Positions 22,851-35,172 of a DNA stretch of 64,000 bases are shown here, one piece after another; position 1 is the first letter of the stretch, and each line of letters opens with the position of its first letter. Location of the stretch: positions 943,643 to 1,007,642 of the forward strand of contig VXAY01002873.1 in NCBI GenBank assembly GCA_013399855.1. Reading direction: 5' to 3'. The stretch is from Oxyruncus cristatus. Its lineage: Eukaryota; Chordata; Aves; Passeriformes; Cotingidae. Both the position numbers and the translations under genes were made by a program. A model generated the notes under the pieces. It searched no databases. It was given only the letters and a program-made list of their open reading frames with translations, and was not told the DNA's origin.

Positions 22851-23666
22851 CTATAAAATGACAAAAATGACAAACGAATGTTATAAACAATGAGTGAAAA
22901 ACAAAAGCAAACTGAAACAAGACCAATTGATTTTCTTTGAGACGGACTGGCAACAATGGCTTGCTAGCATCTGGCTATGTTTGCTAAGCAGAGGGGGAGA
23001 GTGCATACTTGGGATTGCAGTCCTCTCTGTCTGCTCTTACCCTGTCTCACTGCACTGCCCCAGGGCTTCAGTCCCACTTTGCACAAACACAACTGAGGTC
23101 TGCTTTAACAAAACCATCTGAAGAAACAGGGCTTACATAGTAACACTATAATGGAAAGAAAAACAGCAATAAAACGTAGTGATTTTGGAATTATTCTGAT
23201 GTCTTATGTTGAAATTTTCTACGAGTTAACACATATCAAACTGCTGAACTGACAGTACCGTGTTTTGCACTCCACAGGAGGAAAACAGATCATATAGTCC
23301 CCCCTGAACTCTGCTTCAAGGACCATGCTCAGAAAGCTGGGGTAATAATACTCTCATTTGAAAAGGAACCAAAATATTTTAGTTAAATGTTTTTCTACAT
23401 GATTGAAAACCATTTATAATGATGCAGACAAAGCATAATGAAAAAATTACATCAATGATAACAGTGAACCTCAACATACATTACATACAACTTAATATTC
23501 TCAGATGGGATAAAGCAATCAATTAAAAATGAGAGCACATAATTAACTTAAATTGAAAAAGTATTCATAGATGTTGCAATTATTCTCAAATCAAATATCA
23601 AAACTCCATGAAATTCAACACTGCAGTTAAATGAAACACTTATATATTTTTAATTCAGTCCTGTAG

Positions 23667-23699
23667 TGACGTCAAATTATCATCACAAGATGATGATAA
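23667..23699. promoter_or_regulatory. perfect CRE palindrome next to a 9-bp inverted repeat (candidate intronic regulatory site)
   Basis: TGACGTCA (23667-23674) is the full cAMP-response-element palindrome bound by CREB/ATF factors. Two bases later TTATCATCA and TGATGATAA (23677-23685 and 23691-23699) are perfect reverse complements separated by CAAGA. The motifs are directly visible; regulatory function is inference only. Confidence 0.35.
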
Positions 23700-24294
23700 C
23701 TCTATTTAGCACCTATTTTTTTTCAAATTAATGATGCAATTTTAAACATTTTTTTTTTAACTTGGGGCTTCTACCAAGATCCGATTTTCTGTTCATAGTT
23801 TAGGTTTTTTTCATTTGCTTTTCACTTGGTACAAAAATGGAATGGTGCTTGAATCAAAGCTGATTGAATTCAAAGACAAGAGCACCCATTAGAAATACAA
23901 CATGTCGAGCAAGAACAACTGACTGAGAGTTTTATTGATGCTACAAGTTGTCAAGACAAAAATCTGTCTCACTTTCTCCACTGACTCCAGTAGGTTATCT
24001 GTATAAAAGTGAACAGAATTTAGACTCTTGTCTTGTTAAAACTTGTCAGGCTGCAAATTAGCACTTAAGTTGTCTGACTGCATCCAGTCTTAGCTTATGC
24101 CAATTGTCAAAATTTATACTGAATTCATTATCAGTACAGGGTTTATAATTTTAATGTAGTCAAACGCTCCCCTGCTGCCTCGATGAAGAAACATATTAAA
24201 TGTTAAATACAAAATTTGGTGGAAATAACTACTGAATAAATCATATTAAGAAGCACTCATATATTTGAATCTTAATGGGTTTTACCACCTACAG

Positions 24295-24323
24295 TTTTTT
24301 TGTTGTTGTTTTTTTTTTTTTTT
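24295..24323. repeat. poly-T tract with TTG interruptions
   Basis: A T-rich homopolymer run (T7, then GTTGTTG, then about 15 T). It is a low-complexity simple repeat in an intron. Confidence 0.85.
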
Positions 24324-26679
24324 AAAGAGTGGCACTGTTTGCAGTAGAAGCAACAGGAGCAAGCAGTTATGGCCATGCTGATGCTGCTATGAGAAAGGAG
24401 TCAGGAAGCAGAAAGAGGGAGTACCAGGATCAGTCCTGCTAGAAACTGAGTTATTTGATGGCAGCTGCTCACCTGAGCTGAAAATGTGGAAGAAAAAATA
24501 ATAAGGTATCATCACTGAGAAAAATATCATTTTATTAGGATAATGAAAGGTGTGCTCTTTGTAGAAAGTCCTTGGCCAAGAGCTGAACTCAAGATCTTTG
24601 CTAAATCCATTATTTTAAAGAGGATGATCCAAATATCATAATAGCTGGTACAGTTCAGCCCTTTCTGATTGAACTGAGCTATAGGAAAATGTCTGGTTTA
24701 GAATTTTCAGTCTAAAGATACTGAAGAATTAATTAGGCAAAGAACTGCAGAGCTAATGAACATTTTGCTCTGGTTTTCATATGTAGTGCTGTACTTTCTG
24801 TTGACTCCTACTTGCATCTCATCGGAGCACTCAGGCTAAAGGTCATTATTCATTTCAAAACTAATTAGCATTTTGAAATTGGATTTCTACTGATAAACAG
24901 ATAAAACCTAGTGTCTTGGAATAAGCACAAGTTCTCTTACACCCATATGAAGGATTCTTCAAGGAACAGCTTTGCTGATTACTGAAAATTTTGGCATGAA
25001 ATAAGAGTTTATTTCTTCATACTGCACTAATACATGCCACCTGAAGCAGCTGAGAGTTGAAGCTCTTCGTGATTTATAAAGACCAACTGTTTGGCATACA
25101 AGGAAAAGTTGTTATATAGTAAGAAACTTGGAAATAAAAACACACATTCAGAGTTAAGTTTTCCCTGTTTTACTCCTCTGATCACTGTCAAATCTTGTGT
25201 GACAGCATCTACACTAGACTTCTGAATTTAAAAACCTGTAATAAAAAGGCATTATAAGTAACTCATATCCTTCAACCACACTAATTTTACTAAAAAGCAA
25301 GAATGATAAAAACTCTAAGGATCCTTTGTACTACACAGTCAATCTTGCTTTTAAAACATTTCAGTGTCAGATTACTTTTGTGTGACTAGCCATAGGCCTA
25401 GGCTTTGATTTCAAGGCCATTATTAAACCTGTCAGGTTTGATTTTTATGATGTCTTTAAAAGACACTGCCTGTTTTTGCAAGTGTGCATCAGAAACAAAC
25501 CTATGAGAACTTGCAGTGTTCCTTCATTCTGTCATTTAAACAAATAAATTTTTATCAATTACATTCCTAAAACTAAAATGATCTTTTAGTATGGCTGCAA
25601 ACATAGTTACACTTCTGTGCAGTAACTCAAATCTTAAACATCCTCGCCTTTCTTTTTTCTTTTTTCCAATAACCTAACATATAACTAAGACATATATAAG
25701 TATACAAACTAAACTGAAACCTGCCTTGCTGGACTGGTTTGTTAGTCTACTGCCAATTTTCAAACTTTCATGATCTTTGACAATATTTTTTCTCTAGTCA
25801 GCACTCGTTTGCTTTCACTCATGTGCTGGACCACTGCTTGATTCATGGTAAAGGAAAAGCATACAAAAAATCTGGAAATAATACAAGTATTCATAAATAC
25901 TGTTCTAAACAAAATTTTTAAAGCACTGTAAACAGAATTTCAATAGAAACTTCAACAATTCCAACTTCACCTCCTTTTTCATCGTTTAATGTATTTTCTT
26001 TTATCCCTGTTCCTATGCACCTGGCCCAAGGCAATGCAATGAATACAATCAAGAGAATAAATCACCCCAGTCTATAGCACTGTCCTTTTGCAGTCCATCA
26101 GTGAAGTCCCTCGTAAGGGTGAGAGAGGTATTAGCTAGAGGACCCCCCCCCTTTCTGCTGGTGCTCCAAGCCTGGACAGCACTACCCAAGCTTACAGTTT
26201 TGAAGGAGGCTGCCTCCACACTGAGGTCTCAGGGGCAGCTTCCTCTCTTGTGTAGTACAAAGTAGAGCCAAGATTTGAGACAGAATTTCCAATTTGTTTA
26301 TTAGAATGGAAACCAGCAAAATCACACACAACTGCTTCAGATATATTCTTCATGGAGCTAATCACTAAACTCTAGAATAGTATTTTATATGTATTTCATT
26401 TAATTATCTCCTCGTGCACCATATAAACAACTTCAGTCCACCCTCAGGACATGCCTTAAGTGGCTGGGTGGTGGTTAGATAGGTGAATGGCCCCCAACAT
26501 CCTACCAAGTGTAGAGGAATTTCAGTATTTTCAGTACCAGTTTGATACGATTATTCCTTTTCTTAACTTCATTTAGAAGAGCTCCTTGAGGCTCCAGCTA
26601 ACACTGCTAATCACTGCAGGGAGCCATGCCAGCCAACCTTTTCTATTTTGAGCTCTTCAAGACAGCCTAAGAAAGGATG

Positions 26680-26765
26680 AGAGGGGAGCAACTTGCCCAA
26701 GGTCAGTGGCATGGCAGGATCTCCAGCCCACAGTCTGCTGAACCCTCTGACATTTACAGTGCTCA
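26680..26765 (-). mobile_element. probable MIR/CORE-SINE remnant
   Basis: GGGAGCAACTTGCCCAAGGT then CAGTGGCATGGCAGGATCTC and CAGCCCACAGTCTGCTGAAC parallel the reverse complement of MIR (AACTTGCCCAAGGTCA, then GTGGCAGAGCCGGGATTCGA), with about a dozen bases deleted in between. This is an ancient amniote SINE relic recognised by eye and not confirmed by alignment. Confidence 0.45.
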
Positions 26766-27823
26766 CCAAGAACCCTCACACACAGACCACTGTCTCCTCC
26801 TCTTCTTCTGAGCCCTGCCAGCTAATCTTCAGGTAGTGCTGAATCCCCAGTCCAGATCCTTGGGGAAGCACTGCAGTGGGCTTATCCTGCAGCCACAAGT
26901 CCCTCAGGAATTTCTTCTATTTTTGCTGATGTCCTGGCAGTCATTATTATCCTGTGTCCATCCCTCATAGGGACTGACTGGGAAGAGTAAACAACAGCAG
27001 GTAGATACGAAAAGGCAGACAGGAATAATCTACATTTAAGAAAGGGTTGTACATATGGACCAAAAAAAACCTCTAAAGGCTACAAAATACATGTAATTAA
27101 TTAGATTAATTAGTTAATTCAGATTAGATCAGTATATTTTAGGTAATATATACATTTACTTTCTTTACACTGCTCCTTTATTCAATTGCACAGTAAGTTC
27201 CATTATAGTGGTAAGTGAAAGGGACTGCAGATACAATATCCATGGTACAAAACCTTAGGGGTATCTAGGTAATAAATGAGAACAGTAGTTTTGTCTGCTC
27301 AGATTCATGTGATATCTGTACGTATGGGATTGAATTGTGGTTTCTTCATTACAGATCTCCTCTAGCTCATGTTATCTACCCTGCCTCTATTTCTCCCAAT
27401 AAATTACATCCAGTTTTCTTCCTACTGTGACCTGCTTAATGTTTTATTTAATACTTTTGATAACTGACTCAGAGGCATACTCCAACTCACATTTTCTACT
27501 TGAAACAAATACGAAAGAGTATTCCAAGCCCTTGCAACTCGAAACATGCGAAAAAGCAAAGAGGTATCTGTATTTTTATCTGACCTCAGCTCTACCACGG
27601 GGCAAAATAAAGCTCAGGTCACTGAAGATGGAGGCTACTTGCAGACGGAGACAGTTTAGGTTTATTTCTTCAGCTTATACTGGCAGCCACTGCAGAAAAA
27701 AACACTCTGGCCCTCTCTCATTATGCCTTTTTGATACCTTTTCATTTAGCTAGAGAGCTAACCAGGAAATTAGGACAAGTTACAATAAGACAAGAATCAC
27801 TCTGCCAGGCTTTCCAGGTAAGA

Positions 27824-27926
27824 TGACATCATATTGGAAGAACAAAACAGTTAATTTCCTACCAAAGCTGCACGGATTTCACAGATCTGATGTCACTGAC
27901 CTCTGTCATGGCAGACTATGACATCA
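27824..27926. promoter_or_regulatory. cluster of three TGACATCA octamers (candidate CREB/ATF-type element)
   Basis: The octamer TGACATCA occurs at 27824-27831 and 27919-27926, and as its reverse complement TGATGTCA at 27888-27895, all within 103 bp. It is a one-base variant of the CRE palindrome. Function is inferred; only the motif clustering is observed. Confidence 0.3.
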
Positions 27927-30229
27927 TGGATATTTATTAGTACAGAACAGAAGATATGACCTACTAAATCATCAGTTTCCCGGCTACTGCCCAATTGGAG
28001 TTTCTGCCCATCATGCTATAAAAAGATGAAGCCCTAAAATACAATGGGAAGTATAAAATGTTCATTGCAACTCAGAAGAAGCAATGCAAAATGACTTAGA
28101 CACATACAATCCTTATTTCCTTCCCATAATAAACAAAATTACCTCAACTGAGAAGCTTGAGGCATGATCTCATTCCATAAAGCCCACTTAAACTTGAAAA
28201 ATAATTAAATGATAGTGCATTCCTGCTGCAGGCCTTCTTTGCTAGGGTAAATGACACCGAATGGGAAAGCTATTATCAGCTTATATAGCAAAATACTTTT
28301 CTCTGCATTATCTCCACTCGCTTGATATCATTCTGACATGTCTCTTTTCACTGCTCCACATGGTGAAGTTTCTCCTCTAATAAAAATGAAAAGTTTTGTA
28401 TGGCAAAAGCTCCATTAATATAGGATTTTATGGAAGGTATGGTACACATTTAGGCAGATACCAAAGAAATGCATGCTAAAATGAGACATACAGAAGTTCT
28501 CATTTCTGTTAAAAAAAAGTATTAGGAAACATTCGCCCAAGCAAATACTTGTTTTCTCTCTGTCTGCTGTGCCAGTAGGGACATGACCTAGAAGGTGAAA
28601 TTATGTACCAAAACAGAGAACTAGGATCAGCAAACCAATCCAATGTATCTTTGCCAGGCACAACAGCAGGGTGAAGCAGTCCCTCTTCTGTGACGTGGAC
28701 TGCAATGATCAGGAAGCAGTCCAGCAAAGACTGGACTCCCCTTTCTCACTTCCCTAAGTTACTGAGAAAATCTTGACAGGAGTAACCCTAAACTACTTCC
28801 ACTAAGCAGAAGCCAGTAGGCTTGAACACAAACAAAACCCACAACTAGTTTTATGTATTGAGGAGAAAATATTATATATGGGGATTCACAAATACAGAGA
28901 ACAAAGAGTCTTCAAAGAAGGAAGGAACAGGCTTTTCTTGCTTCAACACTTTTTCAACTACTTTGCTAGCAAAGGGAGAGCATGGTCTGAAAGATCTGAT
29001 ATTTGAAGTTCACCTGGCTTGCTCTGTGCTTGCTTTTTGCCTTGATTAAAACGCTGATTTGTCAGCTAATAAAATCACTCCAAGATCTTCTAGTCTGTTC
29101 TTTTTTCTTTACTTCCATTGAAATTAACAATAGCTTTAGATAACCTGAGAGAACGCGTGTAAATGCAATGTAGAGGAAACCAGTAAGCAGATGTGCAAAT
29201 ATTACTTAGAATTACACTTGTTTTAGTCTAAAACCAGTTGGTTTTGCTAAGCTTTGTCTACTCAACCTAAAGAGTGATCATAAATGTGTCATTAAAAGTC
29301 TGCCAATCATTATATCCTGGACTGATATCCAATTAAAAACAGATGTTCATGTCAACAAACAAACATTCAGAAGTTTTGAGTTCAAATTATGTGTAATGGT
29401 ACAAAAGACATTTCATGATTTCTCCCAGTCCCATTGCATTCACCAGTCTACCACAAAATGCCACACCCAGCATTTGCATCATGGAACCCCAGGAGGACTC
29501 ACTGACAACACAATGGTCATTCATTTTTGTCCTATACTATTCAATATTATGATACTGTTAAGTCTATATAATCAATTTAAATTGTATGTGCTTCACATAA
29601 CAAATTTTTAGGCAACACTGCCCTTCTTCCCCTGGAAATTTGTCAATTTCTACTTACTGCATTTTACATTAGTGATTTACTTCTTGAATAAAACAAAAAT
29701 CTCTATAACTTGTCAATCTTTTGATCTTTTCTTCTTTCAAAATTAGCGTAGGTTTTATTTGTCCTAACCTCCTGAAAATAAATAGCCTGCCATATAAAAA
29801 AGATAGGAAAGGCATATGAAACAAATAATCTTTCTCAATTAAATTACCCAAATGCATGAATTCAATTGAACTCACACACCAGAATTTTTTCACTTGTTTC
29901 ACTTATATTGTAGAAGAGCACTTTATTCTAAGAAGGACAGCTTATAAAGCAAGTATGACAGCTACAAATTGTAAGGTGCACAAATACATCTGGTAATAGG
30001 GTCCCATAACTATAGGAAATAGCCTGTTTGTTACAGGCACACAAACACATCAAAAATGCAAGAAAATTGATGTCCTGCTCCATTTTGTCATTTTAGAGGA
30101 TGACTATTTAATAAAATCACAATAGTAAAACATATGAAATAGAGGATATCAAAACTCAGCCTTGAATTACACTCATACAATTCTAGCGTACAAAATTTAA
30201 AGCATTTAAAAATTAAAAACAAACTTCAC

Positions 30230-30456
30230 CTTTAACATTCTTTCCAAATCCCATAGAGGCAGGAACCGCACTGTCTGCTTGTATTTTGCTATTTGTCTTC
30301 TCTTTCATCACGTCATCATCACTTGAAACATCATCAGAGTTCATTTTCTTTTTCTTTTTCTTTTTTTTATGTCGAGGAGGGAGCTTTTTCGGAAAGGTAA
30401 ACATGGGAAATATCACAAGCAGCATTGCAATGGCACAAAGCAGAAATCCACTCCAC
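30230..30456 (-). CDS. SLCO5A1: SLCO5A1 exon 4: TM6 and the lysine-rich central cytoplasmic loop
   Basis: A 227-bp exon (1 + 75 codons + 1). It starts G, completing the second Trp of the OATP signature, then SGFLLCAIAMLLVIFPMFTF (TM6) and PKKLPPRH. A run of eight Lys, a Ser/Asp-rich stretch (NSDDVSSDDDVMKEK) and SMGFGKNVK follow. The final G makes Glu with exon 5. The acceptor is CCTGCATTAG; the donor AAAG|GTGAAG is weak. The loop between TM6 and TM7 is cytoplasmic in OATPs. The poly-Lys run, from AAA/AAG codons, sits in a homopolymer-prone A-tract. The basic/acidic block is much more divergent from mammals than the flanking membrane segments. Confidence 0.97.
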
Positions 30457-33400
30457 CTAATGCAGGAGACAGGAATAGAAATAAAAGCCAACATGTTACA
30501 TGAAATTAAAATTCAAAGTGATTATTAGAGGTTACACTGGTTGGAAAGACATATTTGCAAAATATGAAATATGCTATGAGTAAAGGATTGGAGTGAAGGA
30601 GAGCCTTCACTGCACTAAATCCCTTAATTAGAAAAAGTTTCTGTTGGCTTGTTTACTGATAAAGGTATTTATCCAGAACCCACCAAATATGAAATAGTGT
30701 CAGGTCTAAGTTCCTGCAAATTTTAATTTTTGGTGATTATTCATTACCAAGTGCTGAAAAGTAAATACTCACTTTTATTTTGCCTGTCTTGGATAATTCT
30801 TGGTAATACTAAGCAATACAGTATTCTTCTGGAGAACATGAAAAAAGTTATCCAGAACATGAGAAGATAAAATGTCCAGACAGATATATCAGGGTTAAAT
30901 CTGTTCTGCTTTCTAGTGCCTACCTCTCACTGCCCTGACTGTCCAATCCTCTCCCTTCACAATGAAGAGCTCCCAAAGCCTGACTGTGAGCAACTGAAGT
31001 GCTACAACTCATGCCAGGGTTTATGCCCCAAACTCTGCAGCTCTGTTATGTGACCACAACCCAAAATAGCCATTCACAAAGAATTTCCTCTTCTCTCTCT
31101 CTGTCTTATAAAAACAGGATATAAAAACAACCTTGAAATGATCCTTTGGCTGCCAGGGAATGACTTGGGACATACCCACAGAAAGGACAACATATGGGAT
31201 ACAGGACAGAGCTCTTCAGGCTGAAGGCATACAGTTATCCTCCCTGCAGCCAAAAAGCTTCATGAACATTACCACAGCATCACAGATGGGCAAAAGGGCC
31301 TTTCTAGAAAGTACTCAAGAGTAACTAGAGTCAGCAGCCAGAAGGTTGATAGTAGAGTATCAGATAACATAATTTCCTCTCTGAATTCTAGCAATGAAAG
31401 ACTAAGGGAAACACAGATAACCTCATACAGATGGTTCCACAAAGAAAGACAACCTAAGAATCTCCCCACAGAGTATCACCCACTGGACCTATTCTGAAGA
31501 AGTCAATGACAGACTGTCTTCCATGGAAGAAACTCCATGTTGAAGCAGGGGAAGACTGTTTGGAGGAAGGAGCAACAAAGTGTTATGAACTGACCCGGTC
31601 CCCTGCATCACTCTAAGGGAGGATGTAGAACGGTCTCTTCTGACTACTTCTGACGCTGCACACTTTTTTTTCCCCCCTTCTTAAATATGCTATCACAAAG
31701 ATGCTACCACCATCACTAGTGGTCTCAATCTTGGCCAGCATCCTCTTGGAACCAGCTGGCATTGGCTCCCTTGGACACAGTCAAAGCTTCTAGCAGCTTC
31801 TCACTGAAGCCACCCCTGTAGGCCCTCCATTACCAAAACCTTGCCATGCAAACCCAATACAAGAACAATTTTTACATATTCTTGTACAACCTTTACAGTA
31901 CTGATTATATATATGTTCAGACTTTAAACATTTAAAAGTTCTGAATAGACAGGACTACTTGCACAAAAAATAAAAAACATTTAGCCTCATATCTGTAATG
32001 CAAAGATATTGCAACTGTATTTTTCAATGAAGGCAAATTCATATGCATGTGTAATGGTTTGCATGGTAATGGTTACAACATAGGCTAACAACAAACAACC
32101 AGCCATGTGTAACACCATTTTTGTTAGAAGAAGCTTACGGGAAGCTTTTGCAAGGCAAATAAAAGTGACTGAAAGTTTTGACTAATTTTGATATTATGTA
32201 AACAGAAAATCCTCTATTCATTCATTTTAGCTGATAACATACATGGATTAGGAAGCAGACTTTTAGGAGGATTAGTCAGCACTGTCAGACAGAATAAATC
32301 GGCAGACTGCATATAAATGTAGTAACATCCCTTTCAGGATCTCAAAGGCATAAGCTGCAAAGGCACTGATCAAAGAAACAATCTGTGGCAATAGTAAGCA
32401 GAAATCTGCAACCACCCACTCAGGAGGAAACAGCAGAGGAGACACGGCCTGTAATGTAGCATGAGACAAAATTCAAATCCAAAGGGACCTTATGATAGCA
32501 TACCAAATGTTGGAGATGTCACAAGTGCAGAACTGGATGCAATTATATGCACCGTCTACATTTGACAACTTCCTCAAGATATATCAAAGAATTGGAAAGC
32601 AGACAAAAGATGGTATCAAAAATAATAAGGACACCTACAATGGGAAATTGAGAGGTCCAAACAGGATCTGTATTAATTAAAAAGCCCTTGATTTTCTGCC
32701 TTCTAAAGTCAAAGAAAATATGCAGAAGAATACCTCAAAGGTATCCCCACAAGCCCTAGGACCTCAAATAAAAGCAATTAAAGCTAAGGAAGAACCAGAC
32801 AGTTCTTGAGGAATTCCTTTAAACTTCTTGTGTGGAATGTTGATGAAAGACTATACAGAAAGATCCAAGTATTAACCAGATTCAGCACTAGGAAAACACT
32901 CAGAAGAGCACCAGCAAAAGAAAATTTGATTCAAAGCACCTGACAGACTGCCAAGGGCTACTCCACAACTAACAAGGTCCCTATATAGCACATTAACAGT
33001 TCTGAAAAACAACAACATGATGAATGATTTCTAACAGATATCCCTACAGTTAACACATTTGAATAAAAAGCAGTTTTAAACATTTGATGGGCTGGCACAG
33101 ACAGCTGGCCTGTAATATAGCCCAAAGCACCTACAGAAAGCCCAGGTGTGCAAAACCCAGGAGCACAAACCCAAGTCCTGTGACAGTCAAGGAAGAATCA
33201 GATCAAAAATAACTCTGAAAAATAACCACTTACTTTGTCAGGTTTCATGAGAGATAAACTGAACTCTGATGTGACCTCTAATAAACCTTCCAGAAAGGAA
33301 CAGCTTAGTAAAAAATAAGCTATACTGCTTTTTTATTGGCCATATATCATAGTTATTGTACTATTTTATCTGTAATCATTACTTCCTTTAACAACGGAAA

Positions 33401-34547
33401 TTTTTCACAGGGTCCCATGATAAGTAATATTAGAAACCTTATAGCTATAATAAAAAAAAGATAGGAATCAAAGACACTAATTCACTTCAAAGGAGACAAG
33501 ACTCAGAAAATCTCATATATGACTTCGCATTAACTTATCTCAACTGAACCCTACTTTTAAAAAGCGTGTCAGCTGAAGTAAGTGCTAGACTGCTCTTACA
33601 TTTCAAATTGTTAAACTGCATAAATAAAAATAAATTTGACTATGCAGCACTTCCCCACAAGGAGAAAATGTCACAGTGCCAGAAAACACATTTCAATGGA
33701 ATTAAAATCTACACTTCCAGAATTATCTACAGCCAGGCAGTCAGTGAGTGGCAAGGGAAAAAGGTTTAACCCTCACACCACAGGAATCTTCATTTTAATT
33801 GGTAAACACAGCTTCAGAAAGAGAAAAGAGAATGAGATGCAGATGCTATGAATGCCAATAAGCTTCTATGAGAGACCACCACAGACTGTGCAACAAATCA
33901 CCAGAGATCTAATAGCAGAGAATACTCCCTAGAAATTTAAGAGAGAAAAAACTGAGATAGTAAAAAATGAAAAAGTAATAAAAAGACCTGGAACACCCTT
34001 CGGAGAAAGCCAGACTCTACAGATTTAATCAACACGATGAAATAAGGAAACATTGAATGACTTTTACTTTGCTATGCTGCCTAGAGTACAACTCTCCTGC
34101 TGAAAAACAACACAGCAGCTGACTTCCTGCCATGTCTTCAGTCATATTTGCATCACCTCTGCTGGCACCCCTGAGCAAAGATAAAATCACCAGGGTACTC
34201 GTTCAAGTGACATTAAACCTTGGAGATACACAAAATCTATTTAGCAATTTGACCTGAAATCTTCTGAACATACAGCCTAGACTTTTTCTCCTACTTTGCT
34301 TGCAAGGCCTGGTACAGTAGACGTTCTCAAAGCCTGCCCATAGAAATGGTTGTGATAGGTGACTTATCACCAGTTCTGCCATGGAGCTTGGTGGTTACAG
34401 CATTCCCACAGGGTGCCAGGGATCCATCCCTGGCAATGTACATCCATTCCTACCATTCTTTTGAGGATGGATGGTTAAACTTGTAATTCATGAGCAAGAA
34501 CAGGAGCTTTTTTTTCTGACCTCTCTTACACATGTGGCTACATTAAC

Positions 34548-34564
34548 ATTGTATATATATATAT
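34548..34564. repeat. short (TA)n microsatellite
   Basis: GTATATATATATATCC: a simple dinucleotide run of about seven units. Confidence 0.75.
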
Positions 34565-35106
34565 CCAAGCCAGCTTTAAACCAGCAGTGGCCATCCACCT
34601 GTTGTGACACAGAGCCACCTGGTACAAGTGGCCTGAGAAGCAGCAAACTCATGGGTCTGTGCTGCTTTGGCTATTTAATTTTGCTGGAGCTGTATGAGTT
34701 AAAATTCACACAGGTATACCCACGCGATAAGGCAGTTACATCAGTGCTTGAGTTACAGATTAAAAAAAGTTTATCCCACAATCATACAGCCCCACTGATT
34801 TCAACTAACAAATATATTTATGGGCCTGTTCATGATTTCTGTCAAAAGGTATTGATCAGATGCTGATTATCAGTTCTGATATGTCCTTAAAAACACATGA
34901 AACATAACAGTTGTGCAAAGAATGTATAATATTTTGCTTTGGTTTCAAATCTTTTGTCCTAGAATACTCCAAGGAAGTTTTTGACACAGAAGCACATCCA
35001 CAGGACAAATTTTTTCGGTGAGGTAAACCAGTGGATACATGAGAACACAGAGTCATTAACCCCAAGGCCACACCCAATACTCAGCTCTGCCCTCCTCTCG
35101 CCGAAA

Positions 35107-35172
35107 ATTCAGCTAGACAGCCCTGTGCATTCGGCTAGACAGTCCTGTGCATTCAGCTAGACAATCCCATGC
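35107..35172. repeat. three-copy 22-bp tandem repeat
   Basis: Three contiguous 22-base units, each starting ATTC[A/G]GCTAGACA and ending TGC, at 35107-35128, 35129-35150 and 35151-35172. Copies 1 and 2 differ at two bases; copy 3 differs at three to four. A minisatellite in an SLCO5A1 intron. Confidence 0.92.

Larger units (their letters stand above)
22851..30229 (-). other. SLCO5A1: SLCO5A1 intron between exons 4 and 5
   Basis: A 7379-bp phase-1 intron with a comparatively weak donor (GTGAAGTT at 30229) and acceptor TAG at 22851. It has no CR1 that I can see, a long T-run (24295-24323), a weak MIR-like relic (26680-26765), and several short motif clusters: a CRE with a hairpin at 23667-23699, a TAAT-core cluster at 27091-27120 and three CRE-like octamers at 27824-27926. 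No gene is supported. Confidence 0.88.

Noticed and set aside
34471..34866. 131-codon plus-strand ORF
   Set aside because: It contains a (TA)n-encoded Tyr/Ile repeat and no domain; likely chance.
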